In this document: in pieces, positions 1-8,818 of the stretch
How the letters are laid out: each line of letters begins with the position of its first letter
Position numbering within the stretch: the stretch's first letter is position 1
Source of the DNA: Hyphomonas sp.
GTDB lineage: Bacteria; Pseudomonadota; Alphaproteobacteria; Caulobacterales; Hyphomonadaceae
NCBI GenBank assembly: GCA_016124495.1
Contig: WGNP01000015.1
Coordinates: 16,735 to 80,734, forward strand
Reading direction: 5' to 3'
DNA length: 64,000 bases
The notes under the pieces: generated by a model
Databases searched by the model: none
Told to the model about the DNA's origin: nothing
The model's input: only the letters and a program-made list of their open reading frames with translations
Translations under genes and position numbers: made by a program

Positions 1-1
1 G

Positions 2-1489
2 GGCGCCGAGCCGCCGGAAGTGTTTGTCGCCGCAAGCGCGGCAGAGGCCGTGAAGCTCGCCGAGACCTTTTACAGGCGCTCCGTCCAGGTGTTCTCCAGC
101 CAGGAGGACATGATGAATGACCTGATGGATACACCGCTGCGCCAGGGCGGCACGGAACCGGTCCGGATTTATCAGGACGAAGACGTTCTCGACACCTGGT
201 TCTCCTCGGCGCTCTGGCCCTTCTCGACGCAGGGCTGGCCGGACAATACCGAGGCCCTGAAGACATTCTATCCGACGAGCACGCTGGTGACGGCGTTCGA
301 TATCATCTTCTTCTGGGTCGCCCGGATGATGATGATGGGGCTCGAGTTCACCGGAGAAACCCCGTTCAGGGATGTCTACATCCACGCCCTCGTCCTCGAC
401 GAGAAGGGGCAGAAAATGTCGAAGTCCAAGGGCAATGCCATGGACCCGCTGGAACTCGTCGACGAGTTCGGCGCGGACGCCCTGCGCTTTGCGATGAGCC
501 GGATGGCAGGACAGGGCCGCAACATCCGCCTGTCGAAACAGGCGGTCGAGAGCAACCGGAACTTCACCACGAAACTGTGGAACGCGGCGCGCTTTGCCGA
601 GATGAATGAATGCGGCGCGCCCGGCGGGATTGATCCGTGCTCGGCGCAGCGCCCGGTCAACCAGTGGATCCTCGGCGAACTGGCAGGCTGTGTGGCCGAA
701 GTCACCAGGGGGATAGAGGATTACCGGTTCAACGATGCCGCCGGCGCGCTCTACAAGTTCGTCTGGAACACGGTGTGCGACTGGTATCTGGAACTGATCA
801 AGCCGCTGCTGATGGGCATGGATGACGCGGCGAAGGCGGAGACGCGCGCGGTGTGCGGCTATGTGCTCGACGAGTCCCTGAAGCTGCTGCATCCGTTCAT
901 GCCCTTCGTGACAGAAGAACTCTGGGAGCGGCGCGCGCCGGGACGGGCGTACGACCAGGGCTTCCTGATGCTGCAGCAGTGGCCGGCGATCACGCAGTTC
1001 GGCCATGCCGAAGCGCGCGCAGAGATCGAATGGCTGATCGGGATGATCACCGAGATCCGCTCGCTCCGGAATGATCTGGGCGTGCCGGCGGGCGCGAAAG
1101 TGCCGATGACGCTGGTAAACCCTTGCCCGGCGGACACGCAGCGGCTGGAGCGCAATGACGACGTGCTGCGCCGGATGGCGCGGCTGGACGAGACGGCGAC
1201 CGCGCCATCACAGCCGGCTGGCTCGGTATCGACGCTGGTCGGATCGTCCGTGGCGGCGCTGCACATCGCGGACCTGATCGACAGGGCGGAAGCGCAGAAG
1301 CGTCTCGACAAGGAAGTGGCGCAACTCGAGAAGGACATCGTCTCGGCCGAGAAGAAACTCGCGAATGCGGATTTCGTGGCGCGCGCCCCGGAAGAGATTG
1401 TCGAAGAGAACCGCGACAGGGTGAAAGACTGGTCTGCCCGGCGCGACAAGCTGAAAGCGGCGCGCACATCGCTGGCCGGTATTTCGTGA
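2..1489 (+). CDS. valS: Valine--tRNA ligase, C-terminal part (5' end outside the window)
   Basis: Charges tRNA(Val) with valine in the cytoplasm. The frame is open to the first base of the window, so about 495 residues of a protein of roughly 900 are present. The class I signature KMSKSKGN is at about 412-435, preceded by the family-typical stretch FFWVARMMMMG. The tRNA-binding helical domain follows, with motifs such as NFTTKLWNAARF. The last 70 residues are charged and helical (AQLEKDIVSAEKKL), matching the C-terminal coiled-coil arm of ValRS. The stop overlaps the ATG of the next gene (TGATG). The apparent GTG at 20 is only the first start-like codon inside the gene. Confidence 0.96.
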   Translation, partial: GAEPPEVFVAASAAEAVKLAETFYRRSVQVFSSQEDMMNDLMDTPLRQGGTEPVRIYQDEDVLDTWFSSALWPFSTQGWPDNTEALKTFYPTSTLVTAFDIIFFWVARMMMMGLEFTGETPFRDVYIHALVLDEKGQKMSKSKGNAMDPLELVDEFGADALRFAMSRMAGQGRNIRLSKQAVESNRNFTTKLWNAARFAEMNECGAPGGIDPCSAQRPVNQWILGELAGCVAEVTRGIEDYRFNDAAGALYKFVWNTVCDWYLELIKPLLMGMDDAAKAETRAVCGYVLDESLKLLHPFMPFVTEELWERRAPGRAYDQGFLMLQQWPAITQFGHAEARAEIEWLIGMITEIRSLRNDLGVPAGAKVPMTLVNPCPADTQRLERNDDVLRRMARLDETATAPSQPAGSVSTLVGSSVAALHIADLIDRAEAQKRLDKEVAQLEKDIVSAEKKLANADFVARAPEEIVEENRDRVKDWSARRDKLKAARTSLAGIS

Positions 1490-2478
1490 TGCCGCGCCTC
1501 ATCAGCCTGCTGTCGGTTTTTCTGGTTGCGGCCTGTTCGGCAATTCCGGAGGCACCCATGCCGGTCAAGCCTGAATGGCGGCTCGTGATTCATGGCGGCG
1601 CAGGCGTTATCCTGCGCGAAAACCTGTCGCAGGAAATGGAAGCGGCCTACACGGCGGCGCTCAACGAGGCGCTCGAAGCTGGCGCAAGGGTTCTGAGCAG
1701 CGGCGGTGAAGCCATCGACGCTGTCGAAGCCGCCGTGCTGGTGATGGAAGACAACCCGCTGTTCAACGCAGGTTATGGCGCTGTGTTCACGGCGCAAGCG
1801 CGCCATGAGCTCGACGCCGCCATCATGGACGGGCGGGACCGCAATGCCGGCGCCGTGGCCGGGGTGATGCGCGTGAAGAACCCGATCAAGGCCGCGCGGG
1901 CCGTGATGGACAAGTCCGAGCATGTGATGTTCGCGGGGACGGGCGCGGATGCCTTCGCCGAGACGCAGGGCCTCGACATGGTCGACAACACCCACTTTGA
2001 TACCGAATGGCGCCGGCAAGCTCTGGAGCGGGTCCTCGAAGACCGCGCGCGGACGGCGGCAGACCGCCACGGCACGGTCGGCGCCGTCGCAATCGACACG
2101 AACGGCAACCTTGCCGCCGCCACAACGACGGGCGGCATGACGGCCAAGGCGGCGGGCCGGGTCGGCGATACGCCCCTGATCGGCGCGGCGACCTATGCCG
2201 AGAACGGCGTCTGCGCGGTTTCTGCAACGGGGCACGGCGAGTATTTCATCCGCGTCGGCGTTGCCAAGACGATCTGCGACCGGGTGAAGCTGGCGGGCGA
2301 ACCGATTGCGATTGCGGCAGGTGTAGCGCTGGACGAGGTCGCAGCCCTGGGCGGCGATGGCGGCGTGATCGTGATTGACGGCGCGGGGACGCCGGCTTTC
2401 GTTTTCAATTCGGCCGGAATGTATCGCGGCGTGATTGACGCTTCCGGGGCAAGGGTCGCCATTTACGGTGATGAATAA
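1489..2478 (+). CDS. Isoaspartyl peptidase/L-asparaginase (Ntn hydrolase, family T2), predicted lipoprotein
   Basis: Predicted to hydrolyse isoaspartyl dipeptides and/or asparagine. The N-terminus is a short signal peptide ending in a lipobox-like LVAAC (Cys16), so the mature enzyme would be a periplasmic lipoprotein. The family core follows: VIHGGAG near residue 33, FNAGYGAVF near 95, and the autocleavage site HGTVGAVA with Thr196 as the expected nucleophile, then TTTGGMTAK. Its 329 residues fit the family. The ATG at 1489 overlaps the valS stop, suggesting translational coupling; an in-frame GTG at 1486 is the alternative start. Substrate preference between peptides and free asparagine cannot be read from the sequence. 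Confidence 0.9.
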   Translation: MPRLISLLSVFLVAACSAIPEAPMPVKPEWRLVIHGGAGVILRENLSQEMEAAYTAALNEALEAGARVLSSGGEAIDAVEAAVLVMEDNPLFNAGYGAVFTAQARHELDAAIMDGRDRNAGAVAGVMRVKNPIKAARAVMDKSEHVMFAGTGADAFAETQGLDMVDNTHFDTEWRRQALERVLEDRARTAADRHGTVGAVAIDTNGNLAAATTTGGMTAKAAGRVGDTPLIGAATYAENGVCAVSATGHGEYFIRVGVAKTICDRVKLAGEPIAIAAGVALDEVAALGGDGGVIVIDGAGTPAFVFNSAGMYRGVIDASGARVAIYGDE

Positions 2479-2543
2479 GCTCTTTTCGGTAAGGAAATTG
2501 CGCGCTAGGCCCTTTTCGCAACTCCGAACGGGAACGCGCTTCA

Positions 2544-4271
2544 ATGACCAAGACCTGGGATAAGTCCCGCCTGCCCTCCCGCCATGTGACGGAAGGCCCC
2601 GAGCGGGCCCCGCACCGCAGCTATTATTATGCGATGGGCCTCTCCACGAAGGACATCAGGAAGCCGTTCGTCGGCGTGGCATCCTGCTGGAATGAAGCGG
2701 CGCCCTGCAACACGGCGCTGATGCGCCAGGCGCATGCGGCCTCGGCGGGCGTCAAGGAAGCGGACGGTACGCCGCGCGAGTTCTGCACGATCACCGTGAC
2801 CGACGGCATCGCGATGGGCCATGAGGGCATGCGCTCGTCGCTGGTCAGCCGCGAAGTGATTGCGGACTCGGTCGAGCTGACGATGCGCGGGCATTCCTAC
2901 GACGCGCTGGTCGGCGTGGCGGGCTGCGACAAGTCCCTGCCAGGGATGATGATGGCGATGCTGCGGCTGAACGTGCCGAGCGTCTTCATCTATGGCGGGT
3001 CGATCCTCCCGGGCCAGTTCGAAGGCAAGGATGTCACCGTGCTCGACGTGTTCGAGGCGGTCGGCGCCCATGCGGCGGGCTCGAGCGAGATGTCGAGTGC
3101 AAAGCTTGAAGCGCTCGAGAAGCTCGCCTGCCCCGGTGACGGGGCGTGCGGCGGGCAGTTCACGGCGAACACCATGGCGTGCGTGTCGGAAGCGATTGGC
3201 CTGGCGCTGCCGCTGTCATCGGCGCTGCCGGCGCCGTATCTGGAGCGCGACGCCTATTGCGTGGAGAGCGGCCGGGCGGTGATGCGGCTGATCGAGCAGA
3301 ACATCCGTCCACGGGATATCTGCACACGTGAAGCGTTCGAGAATGCCGCGGTGGTGGTGGCAGCCTCGGGCGGCTCGACCAATGCCGCGCTGCACCTGCC
3401 CGCGATGGCGCATGAGTGCGGCGTGAAATTTGACCTCAAGGACGTCGCCGCGATCTTCGCCAAGACGCCGTACATCGCGGACCTGAAGCCGGGCGGCAAT
3501 TACGTGGCCAAGGATTTCGGCGAGGCGGGCGGCGTGCCGATGCTGATGAAGACGCTTTATGAGGCGGGCCTCATCCACGGGCACTGCATGACGGTGACCG
3601 GCAAGACGGTGGCCGAGAACCTCAAGGACGTGGTGTTCAACAAGGACCAGAAGGTGATCCGCGAGGCGACCAGTCCGATCTCGCCGAATGGCGGCGTGGT
3701 AGGCCTTTGGGGATCGCTGGCGCCGGACGGGGCGATTGTGAAAGTCGCGGGCCTCAGGGAGCTGACCTTCTCCGGCCCGGCCCGGGTGTTCGATGGCGAG
3801 GAAGCCTGCTTCGCGGCCGTGCGCGAGCGCAACTACAAGGAAGGCGAGGTCCTGGTCATCCGCTATGAGGGGCCGAAGGGCGGACCTGGCATGCGCGAGA
3901 TGCTGTCGACCACGGCGGCAATCTATGGCCAGGGCATGGGCGACAAGGTGGCGCTGATTACCGATGGCCGATTCTCCGGCGCAACGCGCGGGTTCTGCGT
4001 CGGCCATGTCGGGCCGGAAGCGGCCGAGGGCGGTCCGATCGGCCTGATCCGGGACGGCGACATCATCATCCTCGACGCCCTCAAGGGCACGATCGATGTG
4101 CGCCTCACCCCCGCCGAGATAGCAGACCGCAAGCGGGAGTGGACACCGCGGATCACCAGGTATGGGTCCGGCGCACTGCAGAAGTTCGCAAAACTGGTCG
4201 GCCCGGCGCATGAGGGCGCGGTGACGCATTCCGGGTTCGCCGGAGAGCTGCACGTCTACGCTGACATCTGA
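2544..4271 (+). CDS. ilvD: Dihydroxy-acid dehydratase
   Basis: Dehydrates 2,3-dihydroxy-isovalerate and 2,3-dihydroxy-3-methylvalerate in valine, leucine and isoleucine synthesis, using an Fe-S cluster and Mg2+. The 575 residues match the IlvD/Edd family. Visible markers are [15 protein letters not shown] near the start, [13 protein letters not shown] (cluster Cys), [14 protein letters not shown] (second Cys), and the C-terminal [14 protein letters not shown] loop. Length and sequence fit IlvD rather than 6-phosphogluconate dehydratase; related sugar-acid dehydratases are a weaker alternative. It is transcribed in the same direction as the previous two genes with a 65-bp gap. No strong Shine-Dalgarno is seen. 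Confidence 0.93.
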   Translation: MTKTWDKSRLPSRHVTEGPERAPHRSYYYAMGLSTKDIRKPFVGVASCWNEAAPCNTALMRQAHAASAGVKEADGTPREFCTITVTDGIAMGHEGMRSSLVSREVIADSVELTMRGHSYDALVGVAGCDKSLPGMMMAMLRLNVPSVFIYGGSILPGQFEGKDVTVLDVFEAVGAHAAGSSEMSSAKLEALEKLACPGDGACGGQFTANTMACVSEAIGLALPLSSALPAPYLERDAYCVESGRAVMRLIEQNIRPRDICTREAFENAAVVVAASGGSTNAALHLPAMAHECGVKFDLKDVAAIFAKTPYIADLKPGGNYVAKDFGEAGGVPMLMKTLYEAGLIHGHCMTVTGKTVAENLKDVVFNKDQKVIREATSPISPNGGVVGLWGSLAPDGAIVKVAGLRELTFSGPARVFDGEEACFAAVRERNYKEGEVLVIRYEGPKGGPGMREMLSTTAAIYGQGMGDKVALITDGRFSGATRGFCVGHVGPEAAEGGPIGLIRDGDIIILDALKGTIDVRLTPAEIADRKREWTPRITRYGSGALQKFAKLVGPAHEGAVTHSGFAGELHVYADI

Positions 4272-4338
4272 GCGGGCCCTTTCAGGAAGGCGGAGCACAC
4301 CTTATGCTCGGTGATCTGGGCACAAGCGGGAACCGGGC

Positions 4339-5346
4339 ATGAGTGACAAGGATCAGATCCCGGACGCGGGCGCGCCGCTTTCGCTGGGCGACCTGCCGCC
4401 GGAATTTGCCGGGTTTGCCCGTATCTACGAACAGGAAATCCGGCCTGGCCTGTTGGCCCGCGAGGCGGAGCGGGTCGCGGCAGCGCAAAAGGCAATCCAG
4501 ACGCTCTGGATCGGCGGCGCCATCATTGCCGCGGGTGTGGGGATCGGATTTGCACTTCTGAAGCTGCCGGCGGCGGCGATCATCGCCGGCATCATCGGTT
4601 TCGGCGTGATCGGCTGGGGCAACATGGGCATCTCGCGGCTCGCCGGCGAAGCCAAGGCGCTGATCGTCGAGCCCGTCGCGCGCCAGCTGGGCCTGGCGTT
4701 CACGCCCGCGCCCGGGACTTGCGAGGCGATCTACCGGCACAAGGATGTCGGCGTGGTGCCCGGCTGGGACCGCTCGAAGTTCGAGGACCTGGTTACCGGC
4801 AGGCGGGGCATCGTGGATTTTGAACTGTTCGAGGCCCACCTTGAGGAAAGGCGCACGACAACCGACTCAAAAGGCCGCACACGGACGACCTGGGTGACGG
4901 TGTTCCAGGGCCAGTGCCTTCGGCTGGACTTCCACAAGACCTTCTACGGCCGCACACTGGTGACCCGCGACATGGGGTTCTTCAACCGGTTTGGCGGCGG
5001 CAACGGCATGCAACGTGCGATGCTGGAAGACCCGAAGTTCGAGAAGATATTCGAAGTCTACACCACCGACCAGGTGGAAGGCCGCTACCTGCTGACGCCG
5101 GACCTGATGCAGAAGCTGGTCGATCTGGAGGAGGTTTTCCGGGGCGGCAAGCTGAAGGCGGCCTTTGATGGCGGCGAAATACTGATCACCGTGCAGGGCG
5201 GAAACCTGTTCGAGCCGGGATCGATGTTCAAGCCGCTCGACAGCGCGGACCGGGTGCAGGAGCTGCTGAAGGATTTTGCGGCGGTGTTCGGGCTGATCGA
5301 TGCGGTGACGGCCGGACGCAGCAGGATGCCGCCGCCAGCAGCCTGA
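4339..5346 (+). CDS. DUF3137-type membrane-associated protein
   Basis: Unknown function. The 335 residues begin with a short acidic region, then a charged helix, then two adjacent hydrophobic segments at about 54-95 (including LWIGGAIIAAGVGIGFALL and IIAGIIGFGVIGW). The rest is soluble and resembles DUF3137 proteins, with the recognisable stretches YRHKDVGVVPGWDRSKFED, VFQGQCLRLDFHKTFYGRT and RYLLTPDLMQKL. The large C-terminal part is probably cytoplasmic. The ATG at 4339 follows a weak GGGAACCGGGC ribosome site. Family recognition is from memory of the motif pattern. Confidence 0.7.
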   Translation: MSDKDQIPDAGAPLSLGDLPPEFAGFARIYEQEIRPGLLAREAERVAAAQKAIQTLWIGGAIIAAGVGIGFALLKLPAAAIIAGIIGFGVIGWGNMGISRLAGEAKALIVEPVARQLGLAFTPAPGTCEAIYRHKDVGVVPGWDRSKFEDLVTGRRGIVDFELFEAHLEERRTTTDSKGRTRTTWVTVFQGQCLRLDFHKTFYGRTLVTRDMGFFNRFGGGNGMQRAMLEDPKFEKIFEVYTTDQVEGRYLLTPDLMQKLVDLEEVFRGGKLKAAFDGGEILITVQGGNLFEPGSMFKPLDSADRVQELLKDFAAVFGLIDAVTAGRSRMPPPAA

Positions 5347-5427
5347 TCCCAGGCCTGCAGGTTTCCGCGCTGTTCATGGCGCCTTCAGGCGGCTGCCGAA
5401 TAATTGCCGCAGTGATCGGAGAAACAC

Positions 5428-5811
5428 GTGTCCATGATGCGCAGCGCAATCTCATCCGGATTTCTGGCAATGGTGCTGGCAGGGCCTGCCGTCGCCAACG
5501 GCAAGGTTGACGTGGCCGCCTGCAAGGCCATGCAGGCGACGCTGGCGCCGCGCGAAGCGGAGATCAGCGAGCTGACCGGGCAGCGCGGCGCCTCGGCGCT
5601 GCGCGCTGAAGAGGCCGGCATTGCCTGGGAAGACGCCGAGATCCACCGGCTTGTTTCGGCCGCGCATGCAGCCACCGCCGACCGCGAGCTTGCGGCGTAT
5701 GACGCAGCCAGGAAGCAGTTCGCCCGGGATGAACTCGCGCTGCAAAGCGCCGTGCAACAGTTCAATACCGACGTGTCTGTCTACAACACGCGCTGCACCC
5801 CCAGGGGATAA
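5428..5811 (+). CDS. Small exported protein of unknown function
   Basis: 127 residues. An N-terminal signal peptide (MRSAISSGFLAMVLAGPAVA) is followed by an Ala/Glu-rich, largely helical mature part with two cysteines, near each end of the mature protein. I recognise no family. The GTG at 5428 is chosen because GGAG at 5418-5421 lies at good spacing; ATG at 5434 or 5437 would give the same mature protein. It lies 81 bp after the DUF3137 gene and converges with the alkylsulfatase gene, whose stop is only 3 bp away. Confidence 0.6.
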   Translation: MSMMRSAISSGFLAMVLAGPAVANGKVDVAACKAMQATLAPREAEISELTGQRGASALRAEEAGIAWEDAEIHRLVSAAHAATADRELAAYDAARKQFARDELALQSAVQQFNTDVSVYNTRCTPRG

Positions 5812-5814
5812 TGG

Positions 5815-7782
5815 TCAGGGCGTAACGATCGGGAACGGCTCCGGCGCGGCCGGAGGGTCAAGGACGCCGAGCAGGACCGCGGCGGCGGTCGGATCCCCCG
5901 AGATGGTCAGCGCGCCCTTCATCACGAGGTCAGCCGGCTTCTGGCCTGCGAAGATCATGCCCAGGAACGCCGCCTTCGGCATTGTGAGCGTCGCGTCTGC
6001 AGGCTGGCCGGTGCCCGGCTCGTGCACGAGGACGGAGTTGCGGATGCTGACGAGGCGGGTCTCGCCAAGGTCCGGGAACACGAACGCGATGGTGACCGAT
6101 TTTCCGTCCGCAAGCTGGGGATCGACGCGCACGGCGAGCAGGTCGAACACCTGCTCGACCGAAATGGCAGAGACGACATCCGAAGAGAGCGCTGACATCC
6201 CAGACGGGCCAGGATCGGCACGCGCTTCGGCGGCGCCGGTCAGGTAGATGTTGCGCCAGAGCGAGCCTTCGGCCTGGTAGCCCATCTGCTCGAAGGCCCT
6301 GGCGAGGAGTTCGCGCGCTTCGGTGTTCGTGTCATCGGCAAAGACGAGGTGGCTGGCGACTTCGGCCGCCCAGCGATAGTCGCCTTCGCTGAAGGCGGTC
6401 TGCGCGGTCCGCAGCGCCCTGGCCTTGCCGCCCATGGCTTTCACGTAGCGAACCGCGGCCTCTTCAGGTGGCCAGGGGTTCAGGTTGGCCGGGTTGGCGT
6501 CGTACCAGCCGAGATAGCGCTGGTACACGGCCTTCGAATTGTGGGCCATGGTGCCGTAATAACCGCGATTGTACCATTTGGAGGCGAGGCTGCCGGGAAG
6601 GGCGATGACTTCGGCAATCTCTTCGGCGGTGTAGCCCTTGTTCATCAGGCGGACGGACTGGTCGTGGAGGTATTTGTAGGCGTCGCGGTGCGAAGCCATG
6701 AAGGCCACCACATTCTCCTGCCCCCAGCGCGGCCAGCCATGGGAGACGAACATCACGTCGGTGCGCGCGCCATAAAGGTGGATCGACTCAGTGAGATAGT
6801 CCGCCCACAGCTTCGAATCGCGCACGAGCGCGCCGCGCGGCGGCAGCACGTTGTGCATCGTCGGGTTGGCATTCTCAGCAAGGCAAAGCGCCTTCAGATG
6901 CGGGAGGTAGAAGTTCATCTCAGACGGGGCTTCGGCGCCAGGGGTGATCTGGAACTCGATCTCGATCCCGTCGATGACGAGCTTCTGGCCGGTTTCTGTG
7001 ATCGTCACAGTCGGTGCGATCAGGCTGATGGAGCCGTTCGGGAGGCCGGTGCCGATGCCTGCGCCGCCCTGCCCCGCCGGGCCGGGCATCAGGCCGGTGC
7101 CGAACTGGTAGCTGGCGCGGCGGCTCATGGCGGGCCCCGCGATCAGGTTCTCGCTGACCGCGTGCTCCATGAAGCCTTCCGGCGCGATGATCTGCACCTT
7201 GCCAGCGGTCACATCCGCGTCCGACACGATGCCTTTGACGCCGCCGAAATGATCACCGTGGCTGTGCGTATAGATCACGGCGACGATGGGCTTGTCGCCG
7301 ATATGCTCGCGCACCAGCGACATGGCGGCGGCGGCGGTCTCGGTGGCGGTGAGCGGATCGACGATGATGTAGCCGGTTTCGGTGGCGATGATGCTCATCA
7401 CCGAAATATCGAGGCCGCGGACCTGCCAGAGGCCCGGCGTGACTTCGAACAGGCCGTGATTGTTCAGGAGGCCAAGGTGGCGCCAGAGGCTGGGGTTCAT
7501 GGTATCGGGCGCGGGGCCTTCGGCAAAATCATAGGCGCCGGCGTCGAAGACGACGCGTCCATCCGCGGCCAGGATCCTGGTGTCTTTCAGGGTCGCGATG
7601 AAGCCCTGGCTGGCCAGCGCGTTCTCGCTCTCGTCCGCCCAGGGAAGGCCGTCCGAAAAGGCCTGATTGGAAGAGACTGTGGCGGATGTTGCAACGCCGG
7701 CGGGAGCGGTGACCTGCGGCGTGCAGCCCTGCAGCCCAAGACACACCGCAATGGCCGCCAGGGCGGATATGGATTTCAACAC
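5815..7782 (-). CDS. Metallo-beta-lactamase-fold alkyl sulfatase, SdsA1-like, predicted lipoprotein
   Basis: Predicted to hydrolyse primary or secondary alkyl sulfates such as detergents, releasing sulfate. The 655-residue protein starts at a GTG with a strong GGAGAAG site. A signal peptide ends in LGLQGC, a lipobox, so it is periplasmic or surface-anchored. The Zn motif THSHGDH gives His173, His175, Asp177 and His178. Other family landmarks are the early SLWRHLGLLNNHGLFEV stretch, NVLPPRGALVRD and the SHGWPRWG loop. A C-terminal SCP2-like domain (SVEQVFDLLAVRVDP onward, about 540-650) completes the usual layout. The longer upstream frame (to 7884) lacks a ribosome site and would hide the signal peptide. 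Confidence 0.9.
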   Translation of the reverse strand: MLKSISALAAIAVCLGLQGCTPQVTAPAGVATSATVSSNQAFSDGLPWADESENALASQGFIATLKDTRILAADGRVVFDAGAYDFAEGPAPDTMNPSLWRHLGLLNNHGLFEVTPGLWQVRGLDISVMSIIATETGYIIVDPLTATETAAAAMSLVREHIGDKPIVAVIYTHSHGDHFGGVKGIVSDADVTAGKVQIIAPEGFMEHAVSENLIAGPAMSRRASYQFGTGLMPGPAGQGGAGIGTGLPNGSISLIAPTVTITETGQKLVIDGIEIEFQITPGAEAPSEMNFYLPHLKALCLAENANPTMHNVLPPRGALVRDSKLWADYLTESIHLYGARTDVMFVSHGWPRWGQENVVAFMASHRDAYKYLHDQSVRLMNKGYTAEEIAEVIALPGSLASKWYNRGYYGTMAHNSKAVYQRYLGWYDANPANLNPWPPEEAAVRYVKAMGGKARALRTAQTAFSEGDYRWAAEVASHLVFADDTNTEARELLARAFEQMGYQAEGSLWRNIYLTGAAEARADPGPSGMSALSSDVVSAISVEQVFDLLAVRVDPQLADGKSVTIAFVFPDLGETRLVSIRNSVLVHEPGTGQPADATLTMPKAAFLGMIFAGQKPADLVMKGALTISGDPTAAAVLLGVLDPPAAPEPFPIVTP

Positions 7783-7939
7783 GGACTTCTCCCCGTTTAT
7801 GCCGGGTTTTTCCAACCAGCGTACACCGCAGACCCTAGCGCGGAACGTGCCGGGCGCAACGGGACAATGGGCTGAATGCCGCAAGGGTATCTGGATTGCC
7901 CTCTGGACGCTCCGGCCATGGCCCGTCTATCTGCCTGAC

Positions 7940-8806
7940 ATGATGACCGGACCGACTTCCCACAGCTATATCTCGCAGCGCGTGCGCCTTCATTATGTCG
8001 ATTGGGGCAATCGCGATGCCCCTCCCCTGATCCTGCTGCATGGCGGGCGGGATCATTGCCGCAGCTGGGACTGGGTGGCCGAGGAGCTTCGACACGACTG
8101 GCATGTGATTGCGCCGGACCTGCGGGGACATGGTGACAGCGGCTGGTCTGCGGATGGCGACTACTCGGTGCGCTCGTGCGTCTATGACCTCGCGCAACTG
8201 ATCCACCAGAAGAAGCTGGCGCCGCTGACAATCGTTGCGCACTCCTATGGCGGAAACATCTCGCTGCGCTATGCCGGCATCTATCCGGAGAATGTGCGCA
8301 AGGTGGTCGCCATAGAGGGACTGGGGCCTTCGCCGCGCATGCTGAAGGAGCGGATGGCAGAGCCGATTGCCAAGCGGATGCGCACCTGGATCGACGCCAA
8401 GCGGGCGGCCGCAGGACGCAGCCCGAAAAAGTATGCGACGCTGGAAGAAGCCTATGAGCGGATGAAGGAAGAGAACAAGTATCTCTCCGATGCGCAGGCC
8501 CGGCATCTGACGATCCATGGCATCAGCCAGAACGAGGACAGCACCTATTCCTGGAAGTTCGACAACCACTTCCGCGTGATGGTGCCCTACGACTTGCCGC
8601 AGGACGATGTGGACGCGCTATGGCGCGAGATCACCTGCCCGACGCTCCTGCTCTACGGCCAGAACAGCTGGGCCTCGAACCCGGAAACGGATGGGCGGAT
8701 TGCAAATTTCAGAAATGCGCAGGTCAAGGTCTACGAGAATGCCGGCCACTGGCTGCATCATGACCAGTTCGACCGGTTCGTGGCGGAGCTGAAAGCTTTC
8801 CTCTAG
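7940..8806 (+). CDS. Alpha/beta-hydrolase fold protein
   Basis: A 288-residue single-domain alpha/beta hydrolase, substrate unknown. The oxyanion region is LLHGGRDHC, a strand with APDLRGHGDSGW follows, the nucleophile elbow is VAHSYGGN (Ser), and the catalytic His lies in NAGHWLHHD near the C-terminus. This layout is typical of haloperoxidase/esterase-type hydrolases. The ATG at 7940 (or 7943) is chosen because the frame upstream runs antisense through the signal peptide of the alkyl sulfatase gene. No good Shine-Dalgarno is visible, so the start is uncertain. It is divergent from the alkyl sulfatase gene (157-bp gap), so the two may be co-regulated. Confidence 0.8.
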   Translation: MMTGPTSHSYISQRVRLHYVDWGNRDAPPLILLHGGRDHCRSWDWVAEELRHDWHVIAPDLRGHGDSGWSADGDYSVRSCVYDLAQLIHQKKLAPLTIVAHSYGGNISLRYAGIYPENVRKVVAIEGLGPSPRMLKERMAEPIAKRMRTWIDAKRAAAGRSPKKYATLEEAYERMKEENKYLSDAQARHLTIHGISQNEDSTYSWKFDNHFRVMVPYDLPQDDVDALWREITCPTLLLYGQNSWASNPETDGRIANFRNAQVKVYENAGHWLHHDQFDRFVAELKAFL

Positions 8807-8818
8807 ATCGCAGGGCGA

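Noticed and set aside
859..2544. Long minus-strand ORF antisense to valS and the isoaspartyl peptidase gene
   Set aside because: It is antisense to two clearly real genes and has the biased Arg/His/Ala composition of a high-GC shadow.
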